Shown here one piece after another: positions 1 through 6,794 of a stretch of 13,442 nucleotides of DNA. Source of the stretch: Moraxellaceae bacterium (lineage in GTDB: Bacteria > Pseudomonadota > Gammaproteobacteria > Pseudomonadales > Moraxellaceae); NCBI GenBank assembly GCA_014378805.1, contig JACMMY010000282.1, positions 1-13,442 on the forward strand, given 5' to 3'. A program made the translations under genes and the position numbers. How positions within the stretch are numbered: position 1 is the stretch's first letter; every line of letters begins with the position of its first letter. Below the pieces are notes generated by a model. It saw only the letters and a list, made by a program, of their open reading frames with translations, did not search any database and was not told the DNA's origin.

Positions 1-717
1 ATCCAACAAGTAGCCATAAGCGACCGCATTGAATAATGGCGTGGGTGCATATTTCAATTGCAGCAAATGGCTGTCTGAGTCGATACGACCATTTTGCGCG
101 TTATTGAACGCTGGCTTGATGTCTTCGGTGCCGAAGATGGCATTCACGTGATCTATGTAGGCGTAATACAAACCGAGTTCTTTAGTCGGATTTAGGTTTA
201 AGCTGACCGCATCAAAGGTTTGTTCGTTTTGGCGCCATGCTACACCGCCGACAAAACGTTGGTTGTCAAGGTTGATGCGTTGACGACCAACAGTCACATC
301 AAATTTAGGGCTGTATGCGTATTTCAAATTTAACTGATTGAGTTCCAAATTTTTCGGATCAGAGACAGCAGCATAGCCTGTTTCGCCGTTGCGAGTGCTG
401 TTGAAGCTGTCATTCAAGTCAGCGGTTGCTTCGCCTTCGACCACACCTGAAAAGCCATTCCAAACACCCGTTTGAAAGCCCGGGCGAATACGTGCAGTCC
501 AAGCTTTCGCGTTTTTGATTGTGTCGCTAGGGATTTGTTTATCAACATCGACGCCTTCGAAGCGGATACGACCATCGACGGTGAATTTGCCTTTTTTCCA
601 CAGGTTCGAAAGGTCGTCATCTGCGGATGCTGTTGCACTGAAGCCAATCGCTGCAAGCATTACGCTGACCGAGAGTAGGGTTTTGCGCGATGTTTTAGGG
701 TTGTTTAAAGTCATCAT
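1..717 (-). CDS. Outer-membrane porin, alginate-export-like family (3' end beyond window)
   Basis: The N-terminal 239 residues of a secreted beta-barrel protein are visible; the C-terminus runs off the left edge. It begins with a typical signal peptide: basic start, hydrophobic core, and a likely cut after the ASA at residues 30-32, before an acidic stretch. The mature part alternates polar and hydrophobic residues like beta strands. It contains the sequence VGRQRINLDNQRFVGG, which I associate with outer-membrane porins of the alginate-export type (Pfam Alginate_exp). Two adjacent ATGs, at 717 and 714, could start it; the Shine-Dalgarno is weak. It lies 134 bases downstream of nrtD on the same strand, so it may be read with the nitrate uptake genes and serve as their outer-membrane channel. 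That role is inferred from position only. The substrate cannot be read from the sequence. Confidence 0.75.
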   Translation of the reverse strand, partial: MMTLNNPKTSRKTLLSVSVMLAAIGFSATASADDDLSNLWKKGKFTVDGRIRFEGVDVDKQIPSDTIKNAKAWTARIRPGFQTGVWNGFSGVVEGEATADLNDSFNSTRNGETGYAAVSDPKNLELNQLNLKYAYSPKFDVTVGRQRINLDNQRFVGGVAWRQNEQTFDAVSLNLNPTKELGLYYAYIDHVNAIFGTEDIKPAFNNAQNGRIDSDSHLLQLKYAPTPLFNAVAYGYLLD

Positions 718-766
718 CGTTTAAGGTCTCGTATAAAAGTTGAAGAAAAAAGCAACAGCTTCCTAA

Positions 767-794
767 ACCCTCCAACAATTACTTGTCGGAGGGT
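767..794 (-). promoter_or_regulatory. Strong hairpin between nrtD and the porin gene
   Basis: As minus-strand RNA, arms of 12 bases (ACCCUCCGACAA and UUGUUGGAGGGU) pair fully around a GUAA tetraloop, with one G-U pair. On the plus strand that pair would be an A-C mismatch, so the fold favours the minus transcript. No U-run follows directly (the next bases are UUAGGAAGC), so it is a poor intrinsic terminator. An mRNA 3'-end stabiliser for nrtA-nrtB-nrtD or a partial attenuator before the porin are more likely roles. Confidence 0.5.
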
Positions 795-851
795 GGGTAA
801 CTTCTTATGTAAAGCATTTTATTGACAGCAGCTTATTGAACGTCGTTATTG

Positions 852-1700
852 TTAAGCAGAAACGGGATGTTTCATTTTGTGGTACAGGAAATCTAAAACG
901 CTTGAGCGCAAATGGTGATAGTGCGGGTTATTGGCGAGTTGCAGACGATCACGCGGATGCGGTAAATCGACCGTCAGAATCTCACCAATCGTTGCTGCAG
1001 GACCGTTGGTCATCATGACGATGCGATCTGACAACAAAACCGCCTCATCGACATCGTGCGTCACCATGACGACGGTTGCTTGAGTCTGTTGCACGATCTC
1101 AATCAACTCATCTTGTAGATGCGCGCGGGTCAGTGCATCGAGTGCACCAAACGGTTCATCGAGTAATAGGACTTGGGGTTCCATTGACAATGCCCGTGCA
1201 ATTCCCACACGTTGTTTCATACCGCCTGAAATTTCGCTTGGGTATTTGTTGATTGCATGCGTCAGTCCAACCATTTTCAGCGCGGCTTCGGTACGCTCAC
1301 GCAGTTTGGCTTTATTTTCAGTTTCACCAAACACCCGCTCAACCGCTAAGTAGACATTGTCGAAGCAAGTCAGCCACGGCAGCAGTGAGTGATTTTGGAA
1401 CACCACAGCGCGGTCAGGACCAGGGCCTGCCACTTCACGACCATTACAAATCAGCGTGCCTTTGCTTGGTAAGGTCAGACCTGCGATCAAATTCAGCAGC
1501 GTCGATTTACCACAGCCTGAGTGACCGATTAGGGTAATGAATTCGCCCTTCGTGATTTTTAGGTTAATGTCACTAAGCGCTTCAAAACTACCTTTCTTGG
1601 TTTTAAAGCTCATGCCAACTTGTTCAATCGAGACATAACCAGTGGTACCAATCGGCTTATTTGCGGTGATGACTGTATTACTAATCATATTGTCGCTCAT
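852..1700 (-). CDS. nrtD: Nitrate/nitrite ABC transporter, ATP-binding protein
   Basis: This 282-residue ABC ATPase would power nitrate or nitrite import at the inner membrane. Visible motifs in order are Walker A GHSGCGKST (59-67), Q-loop glutamine in VVFQNHSLLPW (102), signature ISGGMKQR (157-164), Walker B VLLLDEP (177-183), D-loop GALD, and the switch histidine in VTHDVDEA (215). The family (NrtC/NrtD, NasD, TauB-like) is known for nitrate, sulfonate and related substrates; nitrate is favoured by the adjacent nrtA, nrtB and nasR. It is a single-domain ATPase, so it matches NrtD/NasD rather than the fused NrtC. Its ATG overlaps the nrtB stop as ATGA (1697-1700), indicating translational coupling. 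GGGGAG upstream within nrtB gives a ribosome site. Met5 is a possible alternative start. Confidence 0.92.
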   Translation of the reverse strand: MSDNMISNTVITANKPIGTTGYVSIEQVGMSFKTKKGSFEALSDINLKITKGEFITLIGHSGCGKSTLLNLIAGLTLPSKGTLICNGREVAGPGPDRAVVFQNHSLLPWLTCFDNVYLAVERVFGETENKAKLRERTEAALKMVGLTHAINKYPSEISGGMKQRVGIARALSMEPQVLLLDEPFGALDALTRAHLQDELIEIVQQTQATVVMVTHDVDEAVLLSDRIVMMTNGPAATIGEILTVDLPHPRDRLQLANNPHYHHLRSSVLDFLYHKMKHPVSA

Positions 1701-2641
1701 GATGTTGTCTCCCCACGTGTAATGAGTTTGGTCGCCAGAATCAGCATTTGTTCAATGACAAGTCCCAATAGTCCGACGACGAAAATACCGACAATAATGT
1801 GTGCGTATTGCGAGTTTTGGTATTCATCCCAGACCCAGAATCCGATGCCTTTGCCGCCACTGACCATTTCCGCCGCCACGATTACGAGCCACGCCACGCC
1901 AACCGATAAGCGAATGCCCGTTAATAAATAAGGTAACGCAGAAGGCAGTAGAATTTTGGTAAAGACTTTCCATTCCGAGAGGCGAAGGACACGTGCGACA
2001 TTGAGATAGTCTTGCGGTACTTGTGCAACACCTGCCGAAGTATTCAAAATAATGGGCCAAATACTGGAGATAAAGATCACCCAAATCGATGCTGGATTGG
2101 CGGATTGGAACACCACCATCCCGATAGGTAGCCATGCCAGCGGAGAAACAGGGCGCAAGATTGAAATGATCGGTGCCATCATGTCGCGGACAAATTTCAC
2201 CCGACCGATAATGAAACCCAGTGGAATCCCAATTAGCGCAGCCATTCCGAAACCTGTGCCCACGCGACCGAGTGAAGAGAGAATATTCCAGCCAATGCCT
2301 TGATCGTTCGCACTTTCGATATAGAAAGGATGGGCAAATAACTCGATTGCCGATTGCGCTGTGACCAGTGGATTCGGCAGAGTTGGGCGGAATTGACTGA
2401 GCATGGCCCAACCAATCAGAAATACGATAATCCCGATGATTGGCGGAATCATCGCTTTAAATCCACCGATCAAACCGTCTTTAATGCGCTGCGCAGTTTC
2501 CGAATTTTTGGTGGGTGCTGGTGACTTCACTTCAGCAACCACCAAGTCTTTTGTTTCATCAGTGGTCGATAGTTTTGCTGGTTTATTTTCTACTGCTAAT
2601 TCAGCGGTATCGACTTCAATGGCATGTGCGGTATTGCTCAT
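1697..2641 (-). CDS. nrtB: Nitrate/nitrite ABC transporter, permease
   Basis: This is a 314-residue inner-membrane permease of the NrtB/NasE (BPD-transport, SsuC-like) family. A hydrophilic N-terminal tail of about 60 residues precedes the first membrane helix (about 64-82). Further hydrophobic segments lie near 127-147, 155-175, 183-203, 240-260 and 281-303. The cytoplasmic EAA loop that docks on the ATPase is visible around 213-235 (NVARVLRLSEWKVFTKILLP). SILRPVSPLAWLPIGMV (159-175) is typical of this permease family. The tail makes it somewhat longer than the cyanobacterial NrtB I recall (about 280 residues). TAGGAG sits upstream of the ATG. It begins 72 bases after nrtA ends and overlaps nrtD by four bases, so the three form one operon. 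Confidence 0.92.
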   Translation of the reverse strand: MSNTAHAIEVDTAELAVENKPAKLSTTDETKDLVVAEVKSPAPTKNSETAQRIKDGLIGGFKAMIPPIIGIIVFLIGWAMLSQFRPTLPNPLVTAQSAIELFAHPFYIESANDQGIGWNILSSLGRVGTGFGMAALIGIPLGFIIGRVKFVRDMMAPIISILRPVSPLAWLPIGMVVFQSANPASIWVIFISSIWPIILNTSAGVAQVPQDYLNVARVLRLSEWKVFTKILLPSALPYLLTGIRLSVGVAWLVIVAAEMVSGGKGIGFWVWDEYQNSQYAHIIVGIFVVGLLGLVIEQMLILATKLITRGETTS

Positions 2642-2713
2642 GATGTGATCGCTCCTAAGTATTTGTTAGCGCCACCAAGCTCGTTAATGGATTGGCGGTG
2701 CGTGTTAATCGGA

Positions 2714-4012
2714 TTACGCTTTAATCGCAAAACTTGCGGCATACGCGGCTGGGTTCGAACCATCCCACACCTTACCGTCCATCAACTTACTGCTGCGCAT
2801 TGGGTTGCTTGGTACCGGGACTTTGACTTGGCTGGCTGCTTGTTTGTACAAGTCAATTTGGTTGACTTGTTTTGCAATGCCGAGATAGTCCACGTCGGTT
2901 TTCATCAAGCCCCAACGTTTATGCTGGGTCATGAACCACATGCCGTCTGATAGGTAAGGGAAGTTCACTTTGCCGTCGTTGTAGAACTTCATGTTGTTCG
3001 CATCGGTCCATTGACGACCAGCACCATTGTCGTATTGACCCAAGAAACGACCTTTAATCGTGTCCGCTGGGCAGTTGACGTAAGATTTTTGTGAAATCAA
3101 GGTCGCGACATTGGCGCGATTTTTGTAGTTGTCGAGATATTTCGACGCTTCAAGCACAGCCATCATTAATGCGCGAGCGGTGTTTGGATTCTTTTGTACA
3201 AATGCGCGGCTACAACCCAAGACTTTTTCAGGATGATTGGTCCAGATGTCTTGGGTGGTGGTGGTGGTAAAGCCGACACCGAGTTCAATGGCGCGCGCAT
3301 TCCATGGTTCACCCACACAATAGCCATCTACGGTTCCGACTTGCATGTTGCTGACCATTTGCGGTGGTGGCACAGTGATGTTTTTGATATCTTTCATTGG
3401 GTTGACACCATTGGCTGCCAACCAATAGTTGAGCCACATTGCGTGTGTGCCTGTTGGGTAGGTTTGTGCAAAGGTCAGTGATTTACCGCTGGCAATGTAT
3501 TTTTTGAGACCTGCACCGTTGACTACGCCAGCAGAGATGAGCTTGTTTGCCATGGTGATGGCTTGGCCGTTGTTATTCAGTCCCATCAGCACTGCCATCG
3601 GTGTTTGTGTTGCGCCAACGCCATTATTGACCGCGTAAATCAATCCATACAGCACATGCGCAGCATCGAGTTCACCGCTGATCAATTTGTCGCGCACACC
3701 TGCCCATGACGCTTCTTTAGACAGTTCAATCGTGATACCGTATTTCTTATCCAATCCCAGTTTAGATGCCATCACGAGGGATGCACAGTCGGTGAGTGGA
3801 ATAAAACCAACTTTGATCACTGTTTTTTCTGGTGCATCTGATCCTGCAGCATAAGCGGCGGAGGATGGCAAAATCAATGAACTCATTGTCCCTGCTGCGC
3901 CAGCGGCAAACAGAGATTTTTTAAGAAAATCACGACGATTAGAACATGCTTGAACGCCATCGTCTGTGTGATCTGATCCATCAACTGGATGATTTACTAA
4001 ATCTTTGTGCAT
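2714..4012 (-). CDS. nrtA: Nitrate/nitrite ABC transporter, periplasmic binding protein (Tat-exported)
   Basis: This CmpA/NrtA/NasF-family solute-binding protein delivers nitrate or nitrite to NrtB. Counting from the 4024 start, a twin-arginine signal reads NRRDFLKKS (29-37), followed by a moderately hydrophobic stretch and a likely cut after SAAYA near 59. The protein should therefore leave the cell folded through Tat, as is common in this family. The mature part shows the family-like stretches KVGFIPLTDCASLV and VGTVDGYCVGEPWN. I chose ATG 4012 (432 residues) because GGAG lies six bases before it, whereas ATG 4024 has no ribosome site; the longer form has 436 residues. It is the first gene of the operon and is preceded by a terminator-bearing leader. 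Bicarbonate binding (CmpA) is an alternative, but the neighbouring NIT-domain sensor favours nitrate. Confidence 0.93.
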   Translation of the reverse strand: MHKDLVNHPVDGSDHTDDGVQACSNRRDFLKKSLFAAGAAGTMSSLILPSSAAYAAGSDAPEKTVIKVGFIPLTDCASLVMASKLGLDKKYGITIELSKEASWAGVRDKLISGELDAAHVLYGLIYAVNNGVGATQTPMAVLMGLNNNGQAITMANKLISAGVVNGAGLKKYIASGKSLTFAQTYPTGTHAMWLNYWLAANGVNPMKDIKNITVPPPQMVSNMQVGTVDGYCVGEPWNARAIELGVGFTTTTTQDIWTNHPEKVLGCSRAFVQKNPNTARALMMAVLEASKYLDNYKNRANVATLISQKSYVNCPADTIKGRFLGQYDNGAGRQWTDANNMKFYNDGKVNFPYLSDGMWFMTQHKRWGLMKTDVDYLGIAKQVNQIDLYKQAASQVKVPVPSNPMRSSKLMDGKVWDGSNPAAYAASFAIKA

Positions 4013-4055
4013 GACGTTCTCCATTCATAAAAAATAAAAGCTATTTCTGAGAAAT

Positions 4056-4090
4056 AAAAAACGCCCATACCGTTTGTGCAGTATGGACGC
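4056..4090 (-). terminator. Intrinsic terminator inside the nrtA leader
   Basis: On minus-strand RNA a 12-base-pair stem (arms GCGUCCAUACUG, 4090-4079, and CGGUAUGGGCGU, 4072-4061) closes a CACAAA loop and is followed at once by UUUUUAUUU (from 4060). All pairs are canonical or G-U. It stands before the first gene of the operon, not after the last, so it must be conditional. Its 5' arm overlaps hairpin P2 of the ANTAR leader, so the two folds exclude each other. Confidence 0.88.
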
Positions 4091-4187
4091 CATTGCCCAG
4101 TATAATTTCAGTGTCGTTCTGTAGGTGTTGATTGACTGCCGTTGCTCAGGAAGTCGTACTTATCGTGTGTTCATCCACCGTTGGATG
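4084..4187 (-). promoter_or_regulatory. ANTAR-type antitermination leader (hairpins P1 and P2)
   Basis: Two short hairpins lie in the nrtA leader RNA. P1 (4187-4172) is CATCC-AACGGT-GGATG; P2 (4099-4084) is TGGGC-AATGGC-GTCCA. Each has a 5-base-pair stem and a six-base loop with A at position 1 and G at position 4, the known signature of RNAs bound by ANTAR proteins. Both loops fit AAYGGY. The 3' half of P2 is the 5' part of the terminator stem, so holding P2 closed blocks the terminator. P1 starts within a few bases of the predicted transcript start. The linker is about 72 bases and may fold by itself (GACT 4155-4152 with AGTC 4137-4134). The divergent neighbour encodes a NIT-ANTAR protein, the expected ligand. 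Binding itself is inferred. Confidence 0.82.
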
Positions 4188-4200
4188 CTATTTGATAATT

Positions 4201-4217
4201 AGCATAAAGCGTGCCAA
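4201..4217 (-). promoter_or_regulatory. Sigma-54 (-24/-12) promoter of the nrtA operon
   Basis: The minus strand reads TTGGCACGCTTTATGCT. Against the sigma-54 consensus TGGCACG-N4-TTGCW it has all seven bases of the -24 element and TGC(T) of the -12 element, with one mismatch (A for T). GG and GC have the required spacing. The predicted start is near 4190, just before hairpin P1. Klebsiella nasF is likewise under Ntr control, so the site fits the operon's role. Confidence 0.8.
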
Positions 4218-4235
4218 TTTGTATTTATTGTTTAA

Positions 4236-4248
4236 TATCATATTGATT
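4236..4248. promoter_or_regulatory. Possible IHF site
   Basis: The minus strand reads AATCAATATGATA, which fits WATCAA-N4-TTR with one mismatch. It lies between the sigma-54 promoter and the possible enhancer sites, where a DNA bend would be useful. The region is AT-rich and such matches arise by chance, so this is weak. Confidence 0.25.
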
Positions 4249-4301
4249 TAAATGATGATTATAAGTAATTTACTAGATATTTTGTGATTGATCTATCGTT
4301 T

Positions 4302-4350
4302 TGCACCAAAATTGCATAGATATAAACAGCAACGTTGCACCCACATTGAT
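4302..4350. promoter_or_regulatory. Possible pair of NtrC enhancer sites
   Basis: TGCACCAAAATTGCA (4302-4316) and TGCACCCACATTGAT (4336-4350) each have a good left half of the NtrC consensus (TGCAC-N7-GTGCA) but an imperfect right half; in the first the arms are two bases too close. Their centres lie about 119 and 153 bases upstream of the predicted nrtA start and about three helical turns apart, a layout resembling known sigma-54 enhancers. They precede the chosen nasR start codon. Confidence 0.35.
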
Positions 4351-4377
4351 ATAGGCAGCAAGATAGATGGTACCAAA

Positions 4378-5766
4378 ATGAGGCAGCTTATAGATGATGA
4401 TCTGAATCATCAAAATGGAGACGGTAGTTTGTCTTTTAAACCCGCTGATGGGCAGATTCGCTCAGCAAAAAAGACACCCCATCATTCGACTCCTTTAAAT
4501 GCGACTGACTTTTTTATTGCATCGAAATTGTCAGAAATCAATAGTTTAAAGTATTTTTTAGAGATGGGTCAGTTGATTGTGATGGTCAGTGATTTGATCC
4601 ATGCGCTACAGAAAGAGCGCGGTGCTTCCAATTTGTATATTGGTTCTAAAGGGCAGCATTTTGATGAGCAGTTGACGGAATATATTAACGCGGCAGATCA
4701 GCGTGTAACTGAGTTTCATGCGGTATTGAAGAGCATCAACTCACATGTCAATGCACATGCAGGTAATAGTCGTTTACTGAATCGAATTGCATATACGCTT
4801 CATACCTTGGCCAGTTTGCCACAATTTCGTGCGCAAGTGCGTCAGTTAAGCATCCAAAGTGATGATGTCATCACAGTCTATAGCGAAACGATTAGTGGGC
4901 TGTTATCGATTGTGTTTGAAACGGCAGATGCTGCTATTGATCCGACCATTGCGCGGATACTGGTGGCGTTATTTAATCTGATGCATGGAAAGGAGTTAGC
5001 TGGATGTGAGCGAGCAGTCGGCGTAGCGGGATTTTCTGCGCGACAATTTAGTGCGCAGCAACGTGGGCGCTTACAATTTCTCATTGAGGGACAAGACCGT
5101 TGCTTTGAACTGTTTCGTGAGTTTGCTGATCCTGCGTCGGGTCTATTATGGGAGCAATATACGCACTCATTTCATGTGGCAGAGATTGAGCGTTTACGCC
5201 GTGTTGCATTAATTGATCACCCACAAATGATAGAACCTGAAGTCTATGAGCAATGGTTTGGTTTGTTAACCCAGCACATTGATAATCTAAAAACAGTTGA
5301 ATTGGGACTACAACTGCATTTACAGCAGTTGTGTTTACAGCGCGTGAGTGATGCTCAAAAAATGTTAACTCAACAACAAGATATGATTGATACGCTATCA
5401 ACTCATACTGACGATACATTTGTCGTTTTGTTGAGTCATTCACACATGCCAAATTTGAGTACGTCGAACGCGCAAGATTATTATCAGTCTGAGGGCATTG
5501 GCCCTAAGTTGGGGCGTTCTGTATTTGAGTTGGTGCAAAATCAGGCGCACAGCTTGCAGCAAATGCAAGATGAGTTGACTGCGGCACGTACTGCGATTGA
5601 AGAAAAAAAGATACAAGAAAAAGCCAAATTACTCCTCATGAAAAACAATAAACTCAGTGAAGATCAAGCACATAAATTACTGCGCCAAATGGCAATGGAT
5701 CAAGGCAAGCGATTGTCAGAGATTACACGCACGATTGTGGATATGGCGCAAAATTTTCACAAATAA
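4378..5766 (+). CDS. nasR: Nitrate-responsive antiterminator, NIT + ANTAR domains
   Basis: This protein of 462 residues would sense nitrate/nitrite and bind leader RNA. After a hydrophilic N-terminus of about 40 residues comes an all-helical NIT domain (about 45-310). It contains LQKERGASNLYIGSKG (arginine 81) and GCERAVGVAGFSARQ (arginine 212); arginines in such motifs bind nitrate in Klebsiella NasR. A helical connector leads to the C-terminal ANTAR domain (about 403-462), with AIEEKKIQEKAKLLLMKNN and AHKLLRQMAMDQGKRL typical of the three-helix RNA-binding fold. It is divergent from nrtA, whose leader carries matching hairpins, so the target is probably next door. I chose ATG 4378; an in-frame TTG at 4288 would add 30 residues but would put possible NtrC sites inside the coding region. 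Neither start has a strong ribosome site. It may be longer than Klebsiella NasR, mainly at the N-terminus. Confidence 0.9.
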   Translation: MRQLIDDDLNHQNGDGSLSFKPADGQIRSAKKTPHHSTPLNATDFFIASKLSEINSLKYFLEMGQLIVMVSDLIHALQKERGASNLYIGSKGQHFDEQLTEYINAADQRVTEFHAVLKSINSHVNAHAGNSRLLNRIAYTLHTLASLPQFRAQVRQLSIQSDDVITVYSETISGLLSIVFETADAAIDPTIARILVALFNLMHGKELAGCERAVGVAGFSARQFSAQQRGRLQFLIEGQDRCFELFREFADPASGLLWEQYTHSFHVAEIERLRRVALIDHPQMIEPEVYEQWFGLLTQHIDNLKTVELGLQLHLQQLCLQRVSDAQKMLTQQQDMIDTLSTHTDDTFVVLLSHSHMPNLSTSNAQDYYQSEGIGPKLGRSVFELVQNQAHSLQQMQDELTAARTAIEEKKIQEKAKLLLMKNNKLSEDQAHKLLRQMAMDQGKRLSEITRTIVDMAQNFHK

Positions 5767-5804
5767 TTCACTATTACAAAACTACAATAAAATGTGAAAT
5801 GATT

Positions 5805-5853
5805 GATTGTTAAAACGAGTAGGTGATTGTTTCAATATTCGAAATTAACAATC
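5805..5853. repeat. Inverted repeat upstream of ribA
   Basis: GATTGTTAA (5805-5813) and TTAACAATC (5845-5853) are perfect nine-base arms 31 bases apart, and TTTC/GAAA pair inside. This lies in the nasR-ribA gap, about 100 bases before the ribA start. It could be part of the ribA promoter region or a weak 3' structure for nasR. No riboswitch (FMN type) is visible, and no clear terminator follows nasR. Confidence 0.3.
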
Positions 5854-5956
5854 TTAAAAACTAGGTATTCATTCGGTCGTGCAAATTATGCATGATAGAC
5901 AGTATGCTCATTTTCACTTTTTTATTGCAAATCTTTCGAGTGATTCGGGAAACTTT

Positions 5957-6553
5957 ATGCCAGTTCAATTCATTGCTAATGCGCTGTTGCCGACCAAGCA
6001 TGGCGACTTTGATATTTCTGTATTTCAAGATACGACAACTGGCGAGGAACATGTGGCGCTGTCCAAAGGCTTAATCAATCAGGAACAATCAGATGAGCCG
6101 ATACTGATTCGGGTACATTCGGAGTGTTTAACGGGTGATGCGTTTGGTTCATTGCGCTGTGATTGTGGCCCGCAATTGGATGCAACATTGGCGTTAATTG
6201 AACGTAATGGGCGAGGTGCTGTTTTGTATTTGCGCCAAGAAGGACGAGGTATTGGCCTAACCAATAAAATCCGCGCCTATGCATTGCAAGATCAAGGTCA
6301 CGATACGGTCGATGCGAATCTGTTGTTAAATTTACCGATTGATGCGCGGACTTATGAGATGACGTTGGTGATGTTGAATCACTTCAAGGTGAAAGCGGTT
6401 CGTTTGTTGACCAATAATCCGTTGAAGGTAGAAGCCTTGCAAGATTTAGGGATTGATGTGGTCGAGCGTGTGCCGTTGCATGTCGGCTTAAACCCAAGCA
6501 ATTTGTTGTATATCAATACGAAGAAAAACCGTATGGGGCATTTGCCTGCGTGA
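5957..6553 (+). CDS. ribA: GTP cyclohydrolase II
   Basis: This cytoplasmic zinc enzyme opens GTP to 2,5-diamino-6-ribosylamino-pyrimidinone phosphate, formate and pyrophosphate, the first step to riboflavin. The 198 residues align along their length with E. coli RibA as I know it (196 residues). Zinc cysteines lie in SECLTGDAFGSLRCDCG (57, 68, 70). The GTP-binding and catalytic segment YLRQEGRGIGLTNKIRAYAL (91-110) and VRLLTNNPLKVEAL are intact. I placed the start at ATG 5957 (MPVQFIANALLPT), where the family begins, with GGGA upstream. An in-frame GTG at 5879 would add 26 residues without family likeness. It is a stand-alone RibA, not fused to RibB. It appears to be transcribed alone. Confidence 0.95.
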   Translation: MPVQFIANALLPTKHGDFDISVFQDTTTGEEHVALSKGLINQEQSDEPILIRVHSECLTGDAFGSLRCDCGPQLDATLALIERNGRGAVLYLRQEGRGIGLTNKIRAYALQDQGHDTVDANLLLNLPIDARTYEMTLVMLNHFKVKAVRLLTNNPLKVEALQDLGIDVVERVPLHVGLNPSNLLYINTKKNRMGHLPA

Positions 6554-6575
6554 GAGTAGAACGTAAATAGGTGGT

Positions 6576-6625
6576 TGAGCCTGTCGAAGCCGTATACGTT
6601 TCGAATAAACCCTTCGACATGCTCA
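6576..6625. repeat. REP-like inverted repeat, TGAGCCTGTCGAAG family
   Basis: The left arm TGAGCCTGTCGAAG (6576-6589) and the right arm CTTCGACATGCTCA (6612-6625) are inverted copies with 13 of 14 bases matching around a 22-base spacer that contains the palindrome CGTATACG (6591-6598). The same core recurs exactly near 13019. From memory, similar TTCGACAGGCTCA palindromes are scattered between genes in many bacteria. It sits just after ribA and could end or protect its mRNA. Confidence 0.65.
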
Positions 6626-6794
6626 GGGAACTGCTCGTGTAGAATGGGTTTTAACTCACAAAAAGAATATGATATTTTCAATTCATAACGATACATAACC
6701 GTTTCAAAATTTAAAAAGAAGTCTTTAAATAATAATTAGAGCGGTGGACTGAAGACCATCTTACTGTAACTTTATTTCCAGCAAGGGATGATAA

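Noticed and set aside
472..724. Plus-strand frames opposite the porin signal peptide region
   Set aside because: They are shadows of the minus-strand porin, which has a clear signal peptide and beta-barrel motifs.
767..794. Second ANTAR target before the porin
   Set aside because: The loop is GUAA, four bases, and lacks the six-base A1/G4 loop of ANTAR sites.
1824..2411. A 195-codon minus-strand frame inside nrtB
   Set aside because: It is a frameshifted copy of the nrtB region without motifs; nrtB in its own frame has all permease features.
4109..4121. Hairpin CAG-AACGACA-CTG as the P2 hairpin of the leader
   Set aside because: It has only three pairs and a seven-base loop; TGGGC-AATGGC-GTCCA fits better and overlaps the terminator as required.
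5879..5956. GTG start extending RibA by 26 residues
   Set aside because: The extension has no likeness to RibA, and ATG 5957 gives the usual length and N-terminus.
6557..6794. Search for a promoter or RNA gene between ribA and the orphan gene
   Set aside because: Apart from the palindrome at 6576-6625 I saw only AT-rich DNA, with no convincing -35/-10 pair or tRNA-like fold.
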